64,000 bases of DNA from Endomychus coccineus (lineage: Eukaryota; Arthropoda; Insecta; Coleoptera; Endomychidae), in contig OY294067.1 in assembly GCA_958510875.1 (NCBI GenBank), positions 105,878,010 through 105,942,009 of the forward strand. The letters run 5' to 3'. The notes under the pieces are model-generated. The model was not told the DNA's origin and did no database searches. It worked only from the letters and a program-made list of their open reading frames with translations. Every line of letters starts with the position of its first letter. Positions within the stretch are counted from its first letter, which is position 1. Of the stretch, positions 45,231 through 58,110 are shown piece by piece. The translations under genes and the position numbers were made by a program.

Positions 45231-48214
45231 CTGCGACTTGGAAAAAGATAGCACAAAAGCAGTTAGGATAGGATAGTAGTGAAACGACGATGGAAAACGA
45301 GATATTTAGATATGAAAAATGTATAGCATTCTTTAGAGAAACATAACATGAGGAAGGATGGTTAGAAATTAATCTATTGATCAAAGATTCGTCGTAACCT
45401 CCTAACCATAGTCTGGTCCGTCCTTGCATGCTAAAGTTTCTCATCTTCGTTGTCATAATTTTTTTGGCTCAAAGGAACATTCAAGAATCTGTGAACAAGA
45501 CAATTGAATAGAGCTATACAGGATGTTTCAATTTAGTAGGCAGATTCTTTGGAAAATAATGAATTTCCCTCATGCCATTTTTCAATTAGACGCCACATGC
45601 TTAAGATACAGACTACTAAACTTTACCTTTAAAACAGTTTTTTGAAACATTGAACTGAAACTTGGTACGCACATTTTTTATGCAAACACACTTGTGTAAT
45701 TTTAGTGAACAAATTATAAGAAGAGAAAAGGGGGTGTTGTACCTTTGATCCCCAACTTTTTCCTACACAGGTCTGTGGTTCAATAATATTAATTTTTTAG
45801 TCGAGCAGTTATTTTTATACTTTAATGGCTTTTGTCAAATTTTGACTGAGGATTTAATTCACGTCATGAAAGTTGCTTCGAAGAAGTGTTTTTTATTTTG
45901 ATCTATCTCTAACGATAACACTACAAAAAATGGAAATAAAGAAATTCGCTTATTCCAAAATAACTTGAAAATCAAAAATGATAATGGAAATTTTATACTT
46001 CCATATGAGTGGCATTTTCCTTCTAATCAAAACTATTACCGTTTGCGATATCCCCATGATGGACACACGGAGTAAGTTGGAAGCTTTTACAATTTTATGA
46101 AATTACATATAAATCTACCGAACATATAAATATATTAAGTATTTTCGTACTAATTCATTATGGATGTACATGTTAGAAAGTTCATGTTTTTTTATTGTAA
46201 AAGCTGCTAAGATATATAATGAATCCTTATAATACCTAAAGATGTGGAGATATTTAGACCGCAAATCCTGAAAGGATTGTTAGGTTTGTCCAATATCTCA
46301 AATATATAACAACCGTCGTTATTTTTATAAAAATATTTTCCAGAAAAATCAGGTAATGCGAAAATTTTGTGTGATGAGCACATTTATGAAGTAAACTAAT
46401 CATAAACCTTTCTTGTTGTTTCATAGTTATTGGATGGTACTCAAATGTAAGGGTATGTCTAGTTTCTTTCGAAGGGTTGCCCAATAATTAATATTCATTA
46501 ATTAGCACCTAAGACCAATTAATTTCAAATGCTATTAACTTACATATCTCTCATTATTTTGTAACACAAACAAATTTCCGGTTTTACTTTCTTCAGATGC
46601 CTAATCAGAGATGTTGGAAACAGCAGCAACTTTTCAATTCAGAATTTTTCTCAATTTTTTTAATCTTATATTCGTAGAGAATTGGTTAATATGATCGTGG
46701 AAACATCAAAATAGATTACTCAAGCGAATTATAAAGAATTGAAATGTCATGTTCGAGGTGGCGCAGTTATTTCATGGAAGGCATCCATACTTACCACCAA
46801 ATTCAAGGTACAATTATTAGTAGAAGCGCGATACCGTGATTTGGGTTACGCTAGGGATTTACCGGAATAATGGAACCTTAAATGTCAACAATATCAAGAT
46901 AATTGTTTTACTTAGCCTTCAGAAAAATCCAGTAACGTCAGCCTGGCAACTAGCACGCGATACTAACTTACCTAATCTGTACGAATACAGATGATAAAAA
47001 AAGGTTGATGTGTCCTTATGAAACGTAAATGGTGCAAGAAGTGATTGAAGACTATTGAGATGAATCGGATTTTATAAATTAATGATGAATTTTGTCGATC
47101 ACGACTCATATTCTTGGAATTCTTTCTTTCTGCTTTTGCCGTATATGGAACTGTCACAGATTAATTACCGGTACTGTGTCGAAAAGAACCTGGATTGGAA
47201 GAGCGAGAATTATACATTAGTGTTTATAAACAATAACGTTTCTTGCGGTTAACCCTAATGAAGGATCAGATAAGCCAGGACATGCTTTACGATTCCAACA
47301 TATCAAGTTATACGTAAGTTAATAATTGGTAGATTACAAGTATGGGTGTGATTGCAATAGAAAAGAGTCATGTAGAAGCTTGGATTTAGTACGAGGTACG
47401 AAATCTCACTAGAAATTTTATATGTGCAGCTAGGGATGCTTGCATTTCATTTTAGGTTGAGAATCTGCCGAGGAACAACATATCGAACATTTTATATATA
47501 AAAAGATTTTTATATAACTATTTTATACGCGATTTTAAATCTCTCAAATCCAAGATGTGTATTCCTTTGTTCACGCGATCTTTCAAACTAGGCAATACTA
47601 ACACCTACTGGAAATTAAATTTTGGATTTTCTGAAGCAAGGTTTCAGCTCCAGGTATAGTTTCCACAAGTGGTTTATGAACTTACACAATTGTGGAAAAG
47701 TTGGTCTCGCCTAATTGTAATTTAATTCATTTGATTGTAATCATGGACTTTCATGTCAAGAGTCAACAAAGATAAGATAAAATTAATTAGAAATTATTCT
47801 TTGTAGTTTTAAATGTTTCATCTCTCGAGTGGAAAGAATATTACGTAATTGATCAAAAGCTATTGATATTTTATTTCTTCCAGTTCACGATCTCAAATGA
47901 CCTTCTGAAATAAGACGACTAGTTGAAACTTTTTAGGACAATGGAAAATTTAGAGTTGAATATAATTTACAATCTTAAAAATCGTATCAATTAAGTACTA
48001 TTTAGCGTGTAGATTTTCTTGTAGCTCCATTCGAGTTCAAATAATTTCGAAATTGAACTAAAAATGGTTTGCTAGCAAAGCGAATTTTTGAATATATAAG
48101 AAAACTACCAGATAAAAATGGGAAGAACGAAACTCATCGACTTTCAATTGATCACACTAATCTCCATTTGTTAGCAACATAGCTTTCGGACAATTCCGCG
48201 GGTCAAATATAAAT
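45231..48214. other. 3-kb stretch without gene
   Basis: 45519-46060 begins with TACAGGATG and looks like a short insect element whose other end was not found. The remainder shows no frame with a domain. Frames 45178-45456 and 46254-46484 are unrecognised. Confidence 0.4.
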
Positions 48215-49340
48215 GATTGTAGGAACAGAAAATATATTGGGAATGGTTCAGAAACCGCTAACAAAAGATGTAAAATTATGTTACATTGAAATTTTATCTC
48301 AATGGTCTATTTAATATATTTCACAACTTTTGTGTCATACTGACACATGATGTCAGGTTGACTTTATAATATAACTTTGTTGTAATGAATAAAGACATAA
48401 AATAGATCATGACGTCGTCAATTGAATATTAAAATGAGAATTTCGGACACTTCTGTAAGTTGAATATATACGTGTGATATATATTTATAACCAAAATGTT
48501 ATATGGTTCAATAAAATACCATGAAAAAATGAAGATGGATGTTCGAGATACCACTCGAAATGGGGCTACCGCGATCAAAAACATTACAGTTCCTATTTTC
48601 ACCACTTTAAAGCGATCTGCAAAATTTTAAATCCATCTTCAGTTTTCCAAATGAAATTATAGTATTTTATTCAAACACAAAGACAACCGTATTTTTCTGG
48701 TTATAAATAGCTATCACACCTATATATTTAACCTGCACAAGTGTCCGAAATTCTCATTTTAAGATTCAAGTGACGTCATCGATGTGAAGTCGCAGTCTAT
48801 TTATGCCTGGCAGCAGTTGTCAGTATAAAACATAGAGTAGTGATAGTATATGACTCAACGAGCATATTATGATGGCTATTATTCACGTGGATGAAGTAAA
48901 TCATCCAAGTGAATAATAGCCATAATATGCAAGTAGAATACTATACTTTGTCCACGATCCATAAATAATACTTTGATACTGATAAACTTTGCTATTGAAA
49001 CAAGTCGAACCAACAAATTGTTGACGTTTCAAATTAAATTCGATCTGACTTGACGTTTCATAGCACGCTCTATTTTTATCGTATTTGTCTATACGTTTCT
49101 ATCATGTTTGTCATATTGATGGTAGTGGATAATGATTTCATTATTCACTAGTGATTAATGTATATCATTATGCTTGAGGAAACACATGCATTATGCATAT
49201 TTTATACAATAGTCGTGGACAAAATATATTATAAAGACTATTTCAATATAATTTCAATGTAACATAGAGTATATCTTAACGTCTTTTATAAGCGGTCTCT
49301 AAATCATTTCCAATATATTTTCTGTTCCTACAATCATAAG
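48215..49340. mobile_element. Inverted MITE pair with nested insert
   Basis: Left arm 48215-48530 and right parts 48660-48850 and 49240-49340 are inverted copies, as shown by TGTAGGAACAGAAAATATATT (48219) against its complement near 49330 and ATTTCGGACACTT (48441) against its complement near 48750. The right arm is split by 48850-49240, which has a hairpin at its left and opposing TTTGTCCACGA/TCGTGGACAAA phrases (48940 and 49211), so a second MITE has inserted. Confidence 0.7.
48862..48930. repeat. 30-bp-arm hairpin
   Basis: 48862-48894 pairs with 48901-48930 around the loop AGTAAA; the left arm has three extra bases and one mismatch. It lies at the left end of the nested insert. Confidence 0.85.
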
Positions 49341-52300
49341 AGTTCTAAGATCGAAGCTGAAATAATTGTTTTGTCTAAGCCTTGTGCTAGATTCCTTAAC
49401 CTCACTTTTGAGTCCGAAAATCGAAATGATAGATCTAAAATCGACGCAATCGAAGATGCGATCTGAAATCCTAGGAGTTTGTAAGTAATAGTAACACGAT
49501 CATACACAATTTAGAGGGGGGGGGGGTTCCAGTCGAATGACAACAAATATAACTAGGCAACGCAATCGGCCATACGATACTATGCTACTGCGGTGTTTAC
49601 GCCTAACATCATGAGGGTGCGGCCAAGAGAAGAACGAGGTGGATACACGGTTTGTCTCCAGTTTTAACCAGATGTGTTATCTTAGATTCATACTCTCCGC
49701 TTAGAATGTGACGAGTCGCGACTCGCACTTTCATGTAAACAAAGGGATTCATTTTAGTTTATAGATAATGTTCCACTCACGTGGTATGAGTGGACGGAAA
49801 TTAAATTATCTCGAATTTTTTTGGGAAAGTTATTCGTGGAAATTGACTCTAGTATACCGTAATTTGTAACATTTTGGCATAGTGTTAGCCTTTTTTTAAT
49901 AATAGTGTTAGCCTTTTTTAATTGCAGTAGGTGGCGCGCAAATGTTTTTTTTTTAGGCCTTTAGAGTCTCTTCATCCTATCCAATTCCATTAGTCCTCAA
50001 ACATAAAGTGTATGATGGTTTTCTTCATATTTTCGCCCTAAGAGCTCTATTTAGGTTAGGGTCGAACTTTGAACTCGAATATCTCGACTCTTGAAAGTCG
50101 CATCGAAATGCGGTTTCAACCAGTGTACGGTATAATAAGAGTTAATTTTCATGTACAACTTTCCCCAAAAATAAAATCGGGAAATTGAATTTTCTCTGGC
50201 TGGAAGGGAAGAGGTTCTAATCTGTTCTATTTCGTGTTTTACTATTACCTCCTAGAATAGCGATAGCGCAATTCCCTTATTTTGATTTTTCGGTTAAAAA
50301 AGTGAGATTAGAGAATTAAGCACAACGGTTAGCCAAAAAAGAATGCCACCATCGTTTTAAGAACGTCGATTTGCAGTTCTATGTATATTCTTATCCACCC
50401 TTAAACTAATAGCAAATGGTTTGACTCAAAAATAGTTATATTGACTGGACTAAAGTATGATCAATATGTTTGATGCACTTTTTGGCCATTATATATATAA
50501 TAATGGAATATTAAACGGAAACAGTCAAATATGACGTGTTTAGAATGAGTTGTTTGAGACTTATTGAACTAATGTGACAGACTGTGCAACTTCTAACATT
50601 ACTGCGTATCTTGTAAAGTATAAGTACCATCTCAATGCACTATGGAAATTTCAACAAAATCAGTTTATGCATTAGAAGATTAAGAGCGTTTCCGATTCCA
50701 ACGATAGATGACGACGCAATAAACACCAATTACTTTATTACAAATATAATTTTCGTGACCTACAAGTTACAACTTCCAGGAGTGTTAATATTTCGACTTA
50801 TACAGGATGTGGAACAAATGTGTTACAAACTTCACCGGTTCATAATCCATCTACAAAAAGTCCTGAAGCTATTTTGACTAAATTTGTTTCAAGAGCTCCC
50901 CAAATATATGTGTATTATTTGACAATAGAAACATTCGTCAAAATTGTGGCGTAGCTACGAGCTGCGCCCCCCCCATTCTCGTCTTATTTTCTACGCCAAG
51001 GAATATTTTTCAAAAATCACATTTTCTGATTCCTCGTTAAATTTATATTAGAGCAGCCTTTTTCTAAATAAATCGGACCGGCTAATATGTTTACAGATAT
51101 ACAGGTGGTTCTTCTTTCTGCATTCTGTTATCTTTAAATAAAACAACTATTTACACAACTACCACTTATAAATATCACAAGTTGTAAGAACTCTTCAAAA
51201 TAATAGTCATTTTGGTTTAATTTGTGACTATTTCAGATTTTCAATCTTTTTTCTGAATAGGAATGGGAATAAAAATATATTGGCATAGAAAATAGGTTGA
51301 AAAAAGAGAACCAACTGAACAATTTTGAAGAATGTTTCTACTGTTAAATAATAGATATCTATTTTAGGAGTACTTGAAATATGGTCGAAAACACTGAAGC
51401 GGTCAGTTATGCTAAAAAAAGCTGTTAGCGTACAGGGTTTCTGAAAAAAAAATATGCTTGTCGACTTATTTTTCGATGCAATATTGGCTGGTAAACAATA
51501 ATAGTTTATCATACATAACGTTTTGATTTAGTTCCACTTGTATATTGATTACTTCTCACATAGTAATTTCCGTTAAGTACCACCATTGCAAAAATGCTTA
51601 TGGTTCATGCAATAATTCAAGCCAATAAAACAAGCAAAAATTATAAATATATTGGAACCGTGAAAGAATGGCAGCGATCGATTAGATAATTAGTGTAAAA
51701 ATAAAACAAATAATAACCTAAAATAAATAATATTCATTAAAAACCGTGTCAGGATTTAGCATGTCATCTGATAGTACAATGCTAATAAGTAGAATATCTG
51801 ATTATGAGAACTTGAGCGTACCTAATGGATGAATATTAACTGCGAGATAATAGCATACCAAAAATGAGCAAAATGAATATAAACATAATAGAATTGAAGA
51901 ATATAAACCTAATAGAATTGAAGGGTTCATTTTATTTGGAGAAGAGATGCATTCATGTTTTAATAAAATATTAAGTATTTCAGGAGAAAAAATATAATCT
52001 CTTGTGTCTACTTATACAGCGAATATTGGAAAATGTACTTCACATTCATAATTTACCATGCCATGTATTTATTACTCGGCTCTATTAATGTTTGTTAAAA
52101 AATATCTACATCAATTCCCAACCAATATACATATATATGTATCATGATATTACCATTACTATAATATATTGGGATAGTTTACGAATACCTAGTCATAATA
52201 TTTCATTTTCTTTGAAACAGACCGCTACTATCGAGGGCTATAGGCATATAATTGCCTACCATTTTCCATCAGGCGAGTTAGTAATTTGAACAACTTCAAA

Positions 52301-52440
52301 CGAAATGTCAAAGATTTTCTATTAGATAATGTTTACTATGGTTTTGATTTCTTTTAAGCAAATCATGTATTATTTATTTCCAACTGAAATTTATTTTCAA
52401 AATTTGTATTATGACTTTGTCCATATCTGTAAAGATCTTA
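49341..52440. other. Non-coding, small repeats only
   Basis: A 12-base G run lies near 49517-49528. A 21-base phrase TAGTGTTAGCCTTTTTT is repeated at 49880 and 49902. 50040-50180 has phrases common in insect repeats (TTTGAACTCGAATATCTCGA). GTGGCGTAGCTACGAGCTGC at 50946 resembles hAT ends, without partner. No gene. Confidence 0.4.
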
Positions 52441-55291
52441 GGACAATGATAGTTATTTATGTATTAAGGGCGTAGAGGGGCCTTTATGGCGTAAGACGTT
52501 ATGTTACGCAACTTACCCCAATTTATGCATAAATGAAGATTTATTAATTTAAAAATATTTATAAAATAAATTGAATTTTACATCTAGCGTTGCTTTGATC
52601 AAATTAGAGATTTGAAGCTGTGGTAGCGCTGTTCAAACTGTTTCTGTTAGGTATGAGGTTGTTTGACGTTTCATTATAGTACATGGGCAATAAAGAGGTC
52701 CATAGGCTATAAAAGGACGTTTATGTCAAAAAAATTCATGTATAAATTATCAATTTATGATATATCCATGAATAAATATTATTACTATTATTAATTTTAT
52801 ATCGCTATGTTCATTATTTGAAGTATAAACGCTGAAGGAAATGATTCTTTTGTCGAACTTCACAACTGAAAGAGTTACTCCTATTTGATTGGAATTGTTT
52901 CTGACCTCAATACGGATAATTGCTTATGGTTGACTAGAGATCGAAATCATATAAAGAAAATTCAGATTGGACCTTGTAGATTACCCTGAATCCAAACGTA
53001 ATAAAATAATTTGTTTGAAAAGTATATCTATCGTGGATGCATCATATGATGTGAACCGTGCAAATATGTATTTTGCCGTAACCCTCTGAATGTGAGACAA
53101 TAATTCCAAGTGCACCATGTACATTTACAGGGAAAACTGCCTAGAATTGGTGTCATGCTCCATGATTAGCAGATTATGATAATCTCAAGTCTGAGTTCAA
53201 TCTGGAATAGAGAAGCAAGAGAGCAACTCCTTATTTTATTAATTTCTGCGCCATATCTAGGTTCATTACATAGTTCAATTACTTCTACAATGAAAATAAG
53301 AATTTCGTTCTTAACCCTTCATTGGAACAATAATAATTGTGGCTGCAATTTTAAGGCTCATCGTATCATTATCAAACTAAAACTGCGACCAATCTAAAGC
53401 CATGGATACCTTCCGTCCAAATGTTGCCCGACCTGATGAGCTCGAGAATGATTAAGCTCGAGGACTCTAGAGTCAATGCAGTTTAGTCTAGCAAATTAAC
53501 GGGATTATTAGCTCCATTACAGAATTGTACAGTTGCCTCTGTGGTCGACACACCAGGGCAGAGTGAAAGAAGTCCAGGTGGATGACACGGGTCGTCGATA
53601 AAAAATAAGTTAATGATAAAGCTATGGCAAAATTCTTGTCGAATATTATTTTCACTGTTGCCACATTCTGTTTGAACATACTGCGAATCGACTCAATCTC
53701 GATAATTGGTCGTGTGACATCACAGTGGTGTAATGAAGCATCCAAAAATGGAATGTTCAGGTCGGATCTTACTGATTCGAAAGAAGCCTCATGTAATTTG
53801 GAGTTTCTGCTAACGGTGACTTCTAGACGAGAACGTATGTTTTCAATAATATCGAGCTCTTACACATTTCGGTAGATATCTCAATTACATATTTACAGCC
53901 AGATCACTTGATTCAACACCGTTGGTTTTGTTCGTATCGAGATATGAGAAACGCGGTTTATAAAACAAAGCTCCACACCTTGAATGGAATCTAATAAGTC
54001 TCCATAAATGATCGAGAGATCAGTAGTAAGCGTTTATGTGCCACATAGTAAATTTAGGACAATTCAACTTCATCCTCAATTCTTTGAGTTGGTTTTGTAA
54101 TATCACATCTTAGGCCAAATTTTCTCTAAGTGCCAACTCAAGTCTTTATATGTACCAAAAAAAATTAGATTTTATTGCTTTTCTCCAATTCTACAATCAA
54201 AGAGAGTGGTAATTATAACAAATTCTCAGATTATAAACGTGAGAAATTAGGATGATTAATAGAGCTATTTTCTATAGAAGTTCCTATAACAAAAAAATCT
54301 GATTTTTATAATCGGAGCATATTATAATTCTATGATATTAAACATTGAAGAAAATCTAAAATGTAACGAGATCGCCTTATGAATAAATGACCAACTTGGA
54401 TATGACAAATGGAAATAACCCAAATTCCAAAATTAACCTGTTTTTTGCTTGGTCCAAAAATACCAAGGATATGCATTCTATGCGTTAATTTTGTTCCACA
54501 CTAGAAAATTTAAGATGTCACAAGACCGCCTTATAAATAAACGACCAATTTTCATATTTTAATTAACTTGTTTTCAACTTTGTCCATAAATACCAAAAGG
54601 ATATGAATATATGGGTTACTTCTTGTCCCATTTTAAATATAAATTGATTCAAGAACATTTCATGATTAACTGTGAGGTGTTATTGCATTCACCTCGTATA
54701 ATATTATAAACGTTGACAATACATTTTAAATAGCCCCAATAAATCGTTTTTCTAGAACTCACAGGAAGATTGTTGACAATTAAAGGATTTTACTATTCTA
54801 TAACTTCTATCACTATCATCTATTATTTAAGTATTCTCATAAGGGCAAATACCTGCAATATAGATTAAACGAATGTTGATTCATAATGTTTGAATTAGTT
54901 GAATTTTCCACATGCCGTCATGAAACTTGAAATCTTTACAATTGAGGATTGGAACAAAGAGTAAAGTCTAAAAATACAAACAACGATAACGAACAATCGC
55001 AATTAATGATACGACCTATTCATAAGCCCATAGGTTCCTGGAAAGTAAATAGCACTTTTAAATTTCAAACATTCATTTATCTAGTAGTTGATTTATTAAA
55101 GTTAACAAACCAAAAGAAAAGACGAGTTACAATTATTCTTTTTTTTTGTTAATTTGAGGTTATGAAATTGATTGTATTTCTTTTACACATAAAATATAGT
55201 TATTATCCAAGTAAAAGTGAAAAGTTATGATATATGTCTCTTTATTCTTAATTCTTGACTTAAATATGTAATAAACAGTTACAGTTTAAAT
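52441..55291. other. Non-coding, nothing recognised
   Basis: Frames at 53176-53397, 53488-53745 and 53624-53875 overlap on both strands and show no domain. CTCGAG boxes near 53440 and 53457 are a local inverted/direct motif. Confidence 0.4.
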
Positions 55292-55716
55292 CAGCGGTGT
55301 TTGATAAGTGCGAGCCAAACTCGACAAATGAGCGTTCTATTCCTAGCACGCTTGTCAGACCTCTAGTTTGCCCGTATGCATATTGCATCCGAATACTTAA
55401 TTTCATTCCAAACTGTTGGTAAGCATAAAATAATTATCAAAAGATGGTGCTAGAACTAGAATTAAATCGAAGTAGTTACTTCAAATTTATGTTATTATTC
55501 ATAGAATATATAAAAATATTTCAAATCAATGTATAACGGTGCTTCTACAGCGAGTTATTGCAGTAAGTGAAATGAGAGTCAGCCGGTTTGCGCTCATCGC
55601 ATATATTGTTAGATATAAGTTATATTTTTTGTAATATAACCCACTATAGCGCTTTGCGTGTTGCTCTTGTAAAACAATACATTGCTTCTGTCTCGCTCTA
55701 ACTTACAAAACCTCTG
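55292..55716. mobile_element. hAT-type MITE
   Basis: CAGCGGTGTTTGATAAGTGCG at the left and the complement of CAGAGGTTTTGTAAGTTAGAG at the right are imperfect inverted ends starting with CAG. The 8-base flanks do not match well, so the target duplication is decayed or the ends are slightly wrong. No frame inside. Confidence 0.5.
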
Positions 55717-55994
55717 ATTTATACTGAATCAGTATAATAATTGAATCGCTGATTGGATCAATGATAAAAGTCACTGAACTTTTATCATCTCAGGAGTTTT
55801 TGTTCAGAATATAAAAACAATAGAGGCGGACTGAAGTGAAGCGAAAAAATGTGCAGTGGACTCCAACAAATATACAAAAAATGCTCTTAATAGAGTCGAT
55901 CTGCACTCATTAAAATTATTCATAATTAACGTATTTGGAAAGTGATTAAACAAAGTGGTTATTACAGAAAATATAGTGATTACAACAATATTAT
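55717..55994. other. Spacer with a small hairpin
   Basis: TGATAAAAGT and ACTTTTATCA (55762-55788) form a perfect 10-bp stem around a 6-base loop. Nothing else. Confidence 0.5.
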
Positions 55995-56330
55995 GTAGAT
56001 CTCACTTGGAAAATGCCATGACATATAGAATAGACTGCGCATGGGCTAAGCGCGGGTACTCCAGGCGATAGAGAGGGGAAACGAAGAGGCCTAATTCTAG
56101 CTTTGTTGCGAGCAGGGCTGTTTGTTATGTTATGAGCATTGGCAAAACTAGCTACTGTCATGCTACATTTCCATGGCAACGCAGCGACCAATAGAAACGC
56201 GATAGATAAAGAAAGAGTAAGCGCTCTTAGTTTTCCCTCTCTCCTTCGCCTACATACAGTATCCACGCTTAGCCTTGCCACGCGCACTCCATTCTATATG
56301 TCGATGGAAAATACTAAGTGTGTCGGAACA
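55995..56330. repeat. 336-bp foldback, GC-rich
   Basis: GACATATAGAATAGACTGCGC (56019) and its relaxed complement (56278-56300) plus GGCTAAGCG (56044) and CGCTTAGCC (56268) show an inverted repeat with arms of about 110 bases. It is richer in GC and CpG than its surroundings. Frames on both strands (55991-56287 minus, 56139-56393 plus) are by-products. Confidence 0.75.
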
Positions 56331-56524
56331 ATTGTCGGCGTGAATTCGATATATTCTAGTTATCTGATTTGTGGAAATTACCATTTTGTTTAATTACGCT
56401 CAATTATGTTAATTATAAAAGAAATGTTGTCAAGAGAAGTCGGTGAATCTGACGGTGTAAACTATTCATTCAATGTTGATCAAATGTATCCAGACACAAA
56501 AATCAAATACTAGTACCTATAATA

Positions 56525-56800
56525 ATGAAGTTTTCAAGGAAGAGTTTGACGGATATTAGCACGGCCGCATTGTTAGTTTCATCCAAAATAAAATGCATAG
56601 AACTGAACGAAAATGAACGAGTTGCAGCTGCAAAAATGATTATACACGCGTATAGTGTTTTACGGGAATCTATCAAAATTTTTAAAGAAAATGGTATCGT
56701 ATTAACAATAGCATTTGATGCAACATTTATTTATTTATACAACGAAATGCAAACAGGCCAGAGCTCAGAAACAGCATTCACAATAGCAATTTTTTTTTGA
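56525..56800 (+). CDS. Unrecognised 91-codon ORF
   Basis: ATG at 56525, TGA at 56798-56800. The reading MKFSRKSLTDISTAALLVSS opens a sequence with an amphipathic, helix-like middle (NENERVAAAKMIIHAYSVLR) and ordinary residue use, more protein-like than most frames here. No signal peptide, no membrane segment and no known motif. No TATA box or polyadenylation signal is convincingly placed. It may be an exon, a transposon fragment or chance. Confidence 0.2.
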   Translation: MKFSRKSLTDISTAALLVSSKIKCIELNENERVAAAKMIIHAYSVLRESIKIFKENGIVLTIAFDATFIYLYNEMQTGQSSETAFTIAIFF

Positions 56801-58110
56801 TATTTTAACTATATCGCTAGTTAAAAATATATGAAATTTAAATAATATAAAGTAAATGAAGAGTATTAACAATAAGAATATCCAACTACTTGATATTCAT
56901 TTATTCTTTATTTGAGTCAGTTAGTGTCAGCGTTTTTTGTGTTCATAACCTTAAAATCGATGATGTCTAATTTTTTCATCATGGGTAGAACTCCAACATG
57001 TATGTACCCACCACCGTAAGTAAATTGCGTATCTTTAGTGACAACTGTGATGTTGAAAATAAGAACAAAATGGTGATTTGACTATGCCTCTACCCAACCG
57101 ATTCTGATAGGATTGTTATTTCCATATCAGAGGACATTCGTTTCTTCCATGCAATCGGGATTTCGAGTGGAATAGACACAAGCTGCAATAAAATAGATTC
57201 CCTACAATATGTAGCGATGAAAGCTTCTACTAATTCCAAAGAAAAAGCAACCATATATGTAAAAGATGGAAAAATTTTAATTTCAGAAATTGGTGGCCTG
57301 AACTGAATAAAAAACTGCCACATCTGTTGACACATCCAGAAGAGGTCTACCAAGGGACCATAAAATATGTCAATACAAGCACTTGTTACTTTTTGTTTAG
57401 AACTGAACACCCAGGAACCTAAGAAACTTCGCAAACCACTTAGAAAAGTTCCCATCAAATCTGATACGGACCATAAAAAAAAATCTGCAAACTATGTTAA
57501 TGTTGAGGAAGATGTCTAAGCATTTTGGAAGGAGATATTGAAAAAGCCTGTCACTAATTTCGATTGAAATGTGAATTTCTTCTCCCATCCATTTTGTTGT
57601 TTGGATAAAATAATACATTATGTATTTTTTATGTTCCGCGACACTTAGGACTTCTATAACGATACGCGAATCTAGTATATTTTAGTTTTTAGAAGATAAT
57701 ATTGACAGTTATTAGTATCATGATAACTTTGAGCAAATTAATAAAAATACGGGGTATGGTTTTGGTGGTAACCAGTTTTCAACAGAAGTTTCGAGTAGTT
57801 TACTCTATTTTGGGAGGATCGAAACATCTGTATTAATTTTATTGAAAGATTTGATCAAAATTAAAATAACTTCAAAATAAGCGCAATGAAATTGAACATC
57901 TGCCAAATTATTTGAAGTTTCAAAATGGATATTTCAAATGATGTAATGTTTTGTTCATGTTTCCAAATAAGAAATTTTCTAAATTTTCATGGAAAATTGG
58001 AAAATTTGAGTTTTAGTAATAATTTATAGTAAACTTCTAGAAATAAGTTCTGATGTATATCAAACGCAGTTTTCTCCGTTTTCTGCAGGAGTAATTTAAT
58101 ATACTTTTCT
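56801..58110. other. No gene established; coding-like piece at 57090-57310
   Basis: On the plus strand 57102-57308 reads 68 codons without stop (RIVISISEDIRFFHAIGISS to KATIYVKDGKILISEIGG), flanked by stops. It looks protein-like but is unrecognised. The 122-codon minus frame 57090-57458 over the same DNA is judged less likely. Confidence 0.3.

Noticed and set aside
53431..53465. CTGATGA followed by two CTCGAG boxes as a hammerhead
   Set aside because: The stem would be long enough but no GAAA follows and stem I does not form.
56000..56330. CpG-rich host promoter with NRF-1 and X-box motifs
   Set aside because: The sequence is an inverted repeat, so a foldback element explains it better; kept only as a finding.
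57090..57458. 122-codon minus frame as a membrane protein
   Set aside because: No known motif, and the plus strand over the same DNA reads more protein-like; a stop-poor antisense frame is a simpler view.
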